The notes under the pieces are model-generated. The model saw only the letters and a list, made by a program, of their open reading frames with translations. It searched no databases and was not told the origin of the DNA. A DNA stretch of 64,000 bases from Neurospora tetraspora (lineage: Eukaryota > Ascomycota > Sordariomycetes > Sordariales > Sordariaceae), in the NCBI RefSeq assembly GCF_033439725.1, contig NW_026944387.1:2852001-2916000 (forward strand). The letters run 5' to 3'. Of the stretch, positions 61,952 to 64,000 are shown one piece after another (position 1 is the stretch's first letter; each line of letters begins with the position of its first letter). The position numbers and the translations under genes are program-made.

Positions 61952-63786
61952 ATGTCTCGACGCCCACCGAACCCCGCTGCCGAACGGGCAGCAAAGAACC
62001 AGAACACAATCAAGTCGCTCCTGAAACTCGAGGCCAACAAGGTGTGCGCTGACTGCAAGCGCAACAAGCGTAAGTTTCTGCTGGGAATCTGACAATGCCA
62101 ACGTACCACTAGGCGTTCATTACCAGGCCAGGTTACTGAGAATGTTGCATACACACAGATCCACGATGGGCCAGCTGGAACCTCGGCGTCTTTATCTGCA
62201 TTCGCTGCTCGGGCATTCACCGTGGAATGGGTACACATATCAGCCGTGTCAAGTCCGTTGATCTCGATGCTTGGACCGACGAACAGCTACAGAGCGTCTT
62301 GAACTGGGGAAATGCTCGCGCCAACAAGTACTGGGAGGCCAAGCTGGCTCAGGGCCACGTGCCCTCGGAATCGAAAATCGAGAACTTTATTCGCACCAAG
62401 TATGAGCTCAAGAGATGGGTAATGGATGGCCCGATGCCAGATCCCTCGACACTGGACGCGGAGGGTGACGATGATGTCCCTCTGAGCGTGGTGAAGGAGA
62501 AGCAGACTCTGGAGAGAAACGGGTCTCTTCGTAGCCAGTCCAGCACCCCGACTGCGGCCTCACGATCTGTCCCCGCCCCTATTCCGGCCCCGGCCCCCGT
62601 ACCCGACCTCATCGGTGCCGACCCGATTCCGCTTAGAGCCAGCACTACCGGACCGACAGCCTCGAAGGTGCCCCCGAAGGCCGAGCCTGCCCCGCCCAAG
62701 GCCACGAGCTCGAATGCTTCGCTTTTGGGACTGGATTTCTTCGGCACGGAAACTGCAGCGCCCCCAAGACCCGCTAGTACGACGGGTACTTCGGGTGGTG
62801 CAAGCCAGTCGCGTCCCGATTTGAAGCAGTCTATCCTCTCTCTTTATGCCAGCGCACCTCGCCCACAGCAGCAAGCCACGCCCTCACACTCACACTCCGG
62901 ATCTTTTAGTGGAATGAGCGGCATGTCCTCCCCGAACATGTCCCAGACCCAAAATGCTTTTGGTGGGCTTAATGATGCTTTCAGCAGCCTCAGTTTCAAC
63001 AGCCAACCATCCCCTAAGCCCGTTCAAAACGATGCCTTTGCTAGTCTTGGTAGCTTCGGGTCTCCCCGACCCTCGTCCCAGACTAGCAGCAATGCCTTCT
63101 CAGGCCTAAGCGGCGGCAGCTTTTTCGATTCTAAACCCGCCACATCCTCCCACCAACCTAAGCAGTCCATCAGCAGCCCACTGGGCTTCTCATCGACTCC
63201 TTCTCCTGCTCCAGCCTCTAAGCCGGCGCCGGCTTCCTCCGCCCTCGGTGACCTGTTCGACTTCTCTACGCCAGCCACTACTACTACCGCTCCTCCCCCG
63301 GCCGCCGCCCCGAAGCCTTCTTCTGACTTCAGCTCCGCATTCAACCTTTCCAAGCCCGCCGCAACCACTCCTGCCCCCCAAGCCGCTACTTCAACAACAC
63401 CAAACCCTCTTGCCTCTATCGCGACCACTAATGCCTGGTCCGATGCAGGTGTATGGGGTTCCAACGAGTGGGCCTCCGCCCCTGAGCCCCCTAAGCCTGC
63501 GGCTCCTGAGCCGCCCAAGCCAGCACCTGTCACCTCTATCCCTCTTTCTAACGATTTCGGATGGGGCAGCAGCACCACCACCTCCTCCACTACCGGCGGC
63601 TCCTTCGCAAGCCAACCTATCGTCCCCAGTGCTTCGGGTGGCTTTGCGCCTGCGCCCAAGGTGGCCGCGGATGAGGAGTTTGGGGGCTGGATGAGCAGCA
63701 CCACTACACCAGCTGCTACCAGCGGATCCAAGCCGGCAGCCGGGTTTGGTGGTAGTGACGACCTGTTCTCGAACGTCTGGCAATGA
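61952..63786 (+). CDS. age2: ArfGAP-domain protein, Age2/SMAP type
   Basis: GTPase-activating protein for Arf, acting in vesicle traffic at trans-Golgi/endosomes. Exons 61952-62069 and 62159-63786 (intron 62070-62158, GTAAGT...CACAG) give 581 aa. The join reads CKRNKHPRWASWNLGVFICI. The zinc finger is C32, C35, C53, C56 (C-x2-C-x17-C-x2-C) and the catalytic arginine finger is R61 (IHRGMGTHISRVKS). The ArfGAP domain covers about 15-135. The rest is Ser/Pro/Ala-rich and disordered, with repeated F/G and NxF-like motifs (FGGLNDAFSSL, NAFSGLSGGSFF, DDLFSNVW at the end), which fit binding to coat and adaptor proteins. Family members with this N-terminal finger position are Age2 in yeast and SMAP in animals. 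The start ATG (ATCGCCATGTC) is the only one in a suitable place. Confidence 0.94.
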
Positions 63787-64000
63787 AAGGCCTAGAACGG
63801 GCTGTCAGGGATCTTCGGTCTGGGGTTCAGGGATAACTGGATGCAGGGGACTGGGGTCTTTGTTTTGTTGCGAGACGCCCCTGTCCTCGCGCCTGATGCC
63901 GACTCTATAAATATATAATTAAACGGGAAGGGGATGCTGTCAACGAGCACCATGTCATTGTTATGCTTGTGGGAGTCTGATCTGTTGTTAAAAGTTAGAC
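63787..64000 (+). other. 3' flank of the ArfGAP gene
   Basis: Non-coding sequence after the stop. TATAAATATATAATTAAAC at about 63905 could act in 3'-end formation. The window ends here. Confidence 0.5.

Noticed and set aside
1-64000. tRNA, rRNA or CRISPR arrays
   Set aside because: No GGTTCRANNCC-containing cloverleaf, rRNA core sequence or regularly spaced repeat array was found on either strand by eye.

Overview
The window looks like a filamentous ascomycete, most likely a Sordariomycete. The intact genes carry short spliceosomal introns (51-142 bp) with GTRNGY-type donors and CTAAC/CTNAC-like branch sites, and their products are typical fungal housekeeping and signalling proteins. The rest is extremely AT-rich DNA in which transposon genes are shredded by C-to-T and G-to-A changes (for example YVDD read as YINN, and catalytic Asp codons read as Asn). 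That is the signature of repeat-induced point mutation (RIP), a premeiotic genome defence of such fungi.

Layout. (1) 1-7 kb: RIP-degraded AT-rich DNA with no recognisable gene, a pair of direct repeats and a foldback (MITE-like) inverted repeat. (2) 7.2-31.3 kb: a nest of transposons. A Ty1/copia element (7204-31303, 171/173-bp LTRs, 5-bp target duplication GCCAC) is split by an LTR element with gypsy-type coding remains (7938-26987, 353-bp LTRs). That element contains a RIPed Tad-like LINE on the minus strand, a short LINE 3' UTR remnant and an almost unmutated 3' end of another LINE (about 23.03-23.88 kb). (3) 31.3-43.07 kb: gene-bearing DNA with a Ste20-type PAK kinase (+) and a short-chain polyol dehydrogenase with a mitochondrial-type leader (-). 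(4) 43.07-50.35 kb: two RIPed Fot1/pogo-like DNA transposons, each with long inverted repeats and a TA target duplication, separated by about 280 bp of ordinary sequence. (5) 50.35-64 kb: gene-bearing DNA with a possible decayed gene, a cluster of seven TTCACGAT octamers, an ARID/RFX/zinc-finger Rsc9 homologue (-), an unrecognised 514-aa protein (+), methionine-R-sulfoxide reductase (-) and an Age2/SMAP-type ArfGAP (+).

The genes do not form a pathway or cluster. Ste20 and ArfGAP belong to polarity and membrane traffic, Rsc9 to chromatin remodelling, MsrB to oxidative repair, and the dehydrogenase to polyol metabolism. The exon structures of five genes were worked out by hand from splice signals and conserved motifs; the sixth (the 514-aa protein) rests on splice signals and reading frame only. 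I saw no convincing previously undescribed system. The most unusual signals are the nested insertions with datable order, the non-RIPed islands inside RIPed DNA, the paired TA-flanked transposons sharing CTCGTC termini, and the TTCACGAT cluster.
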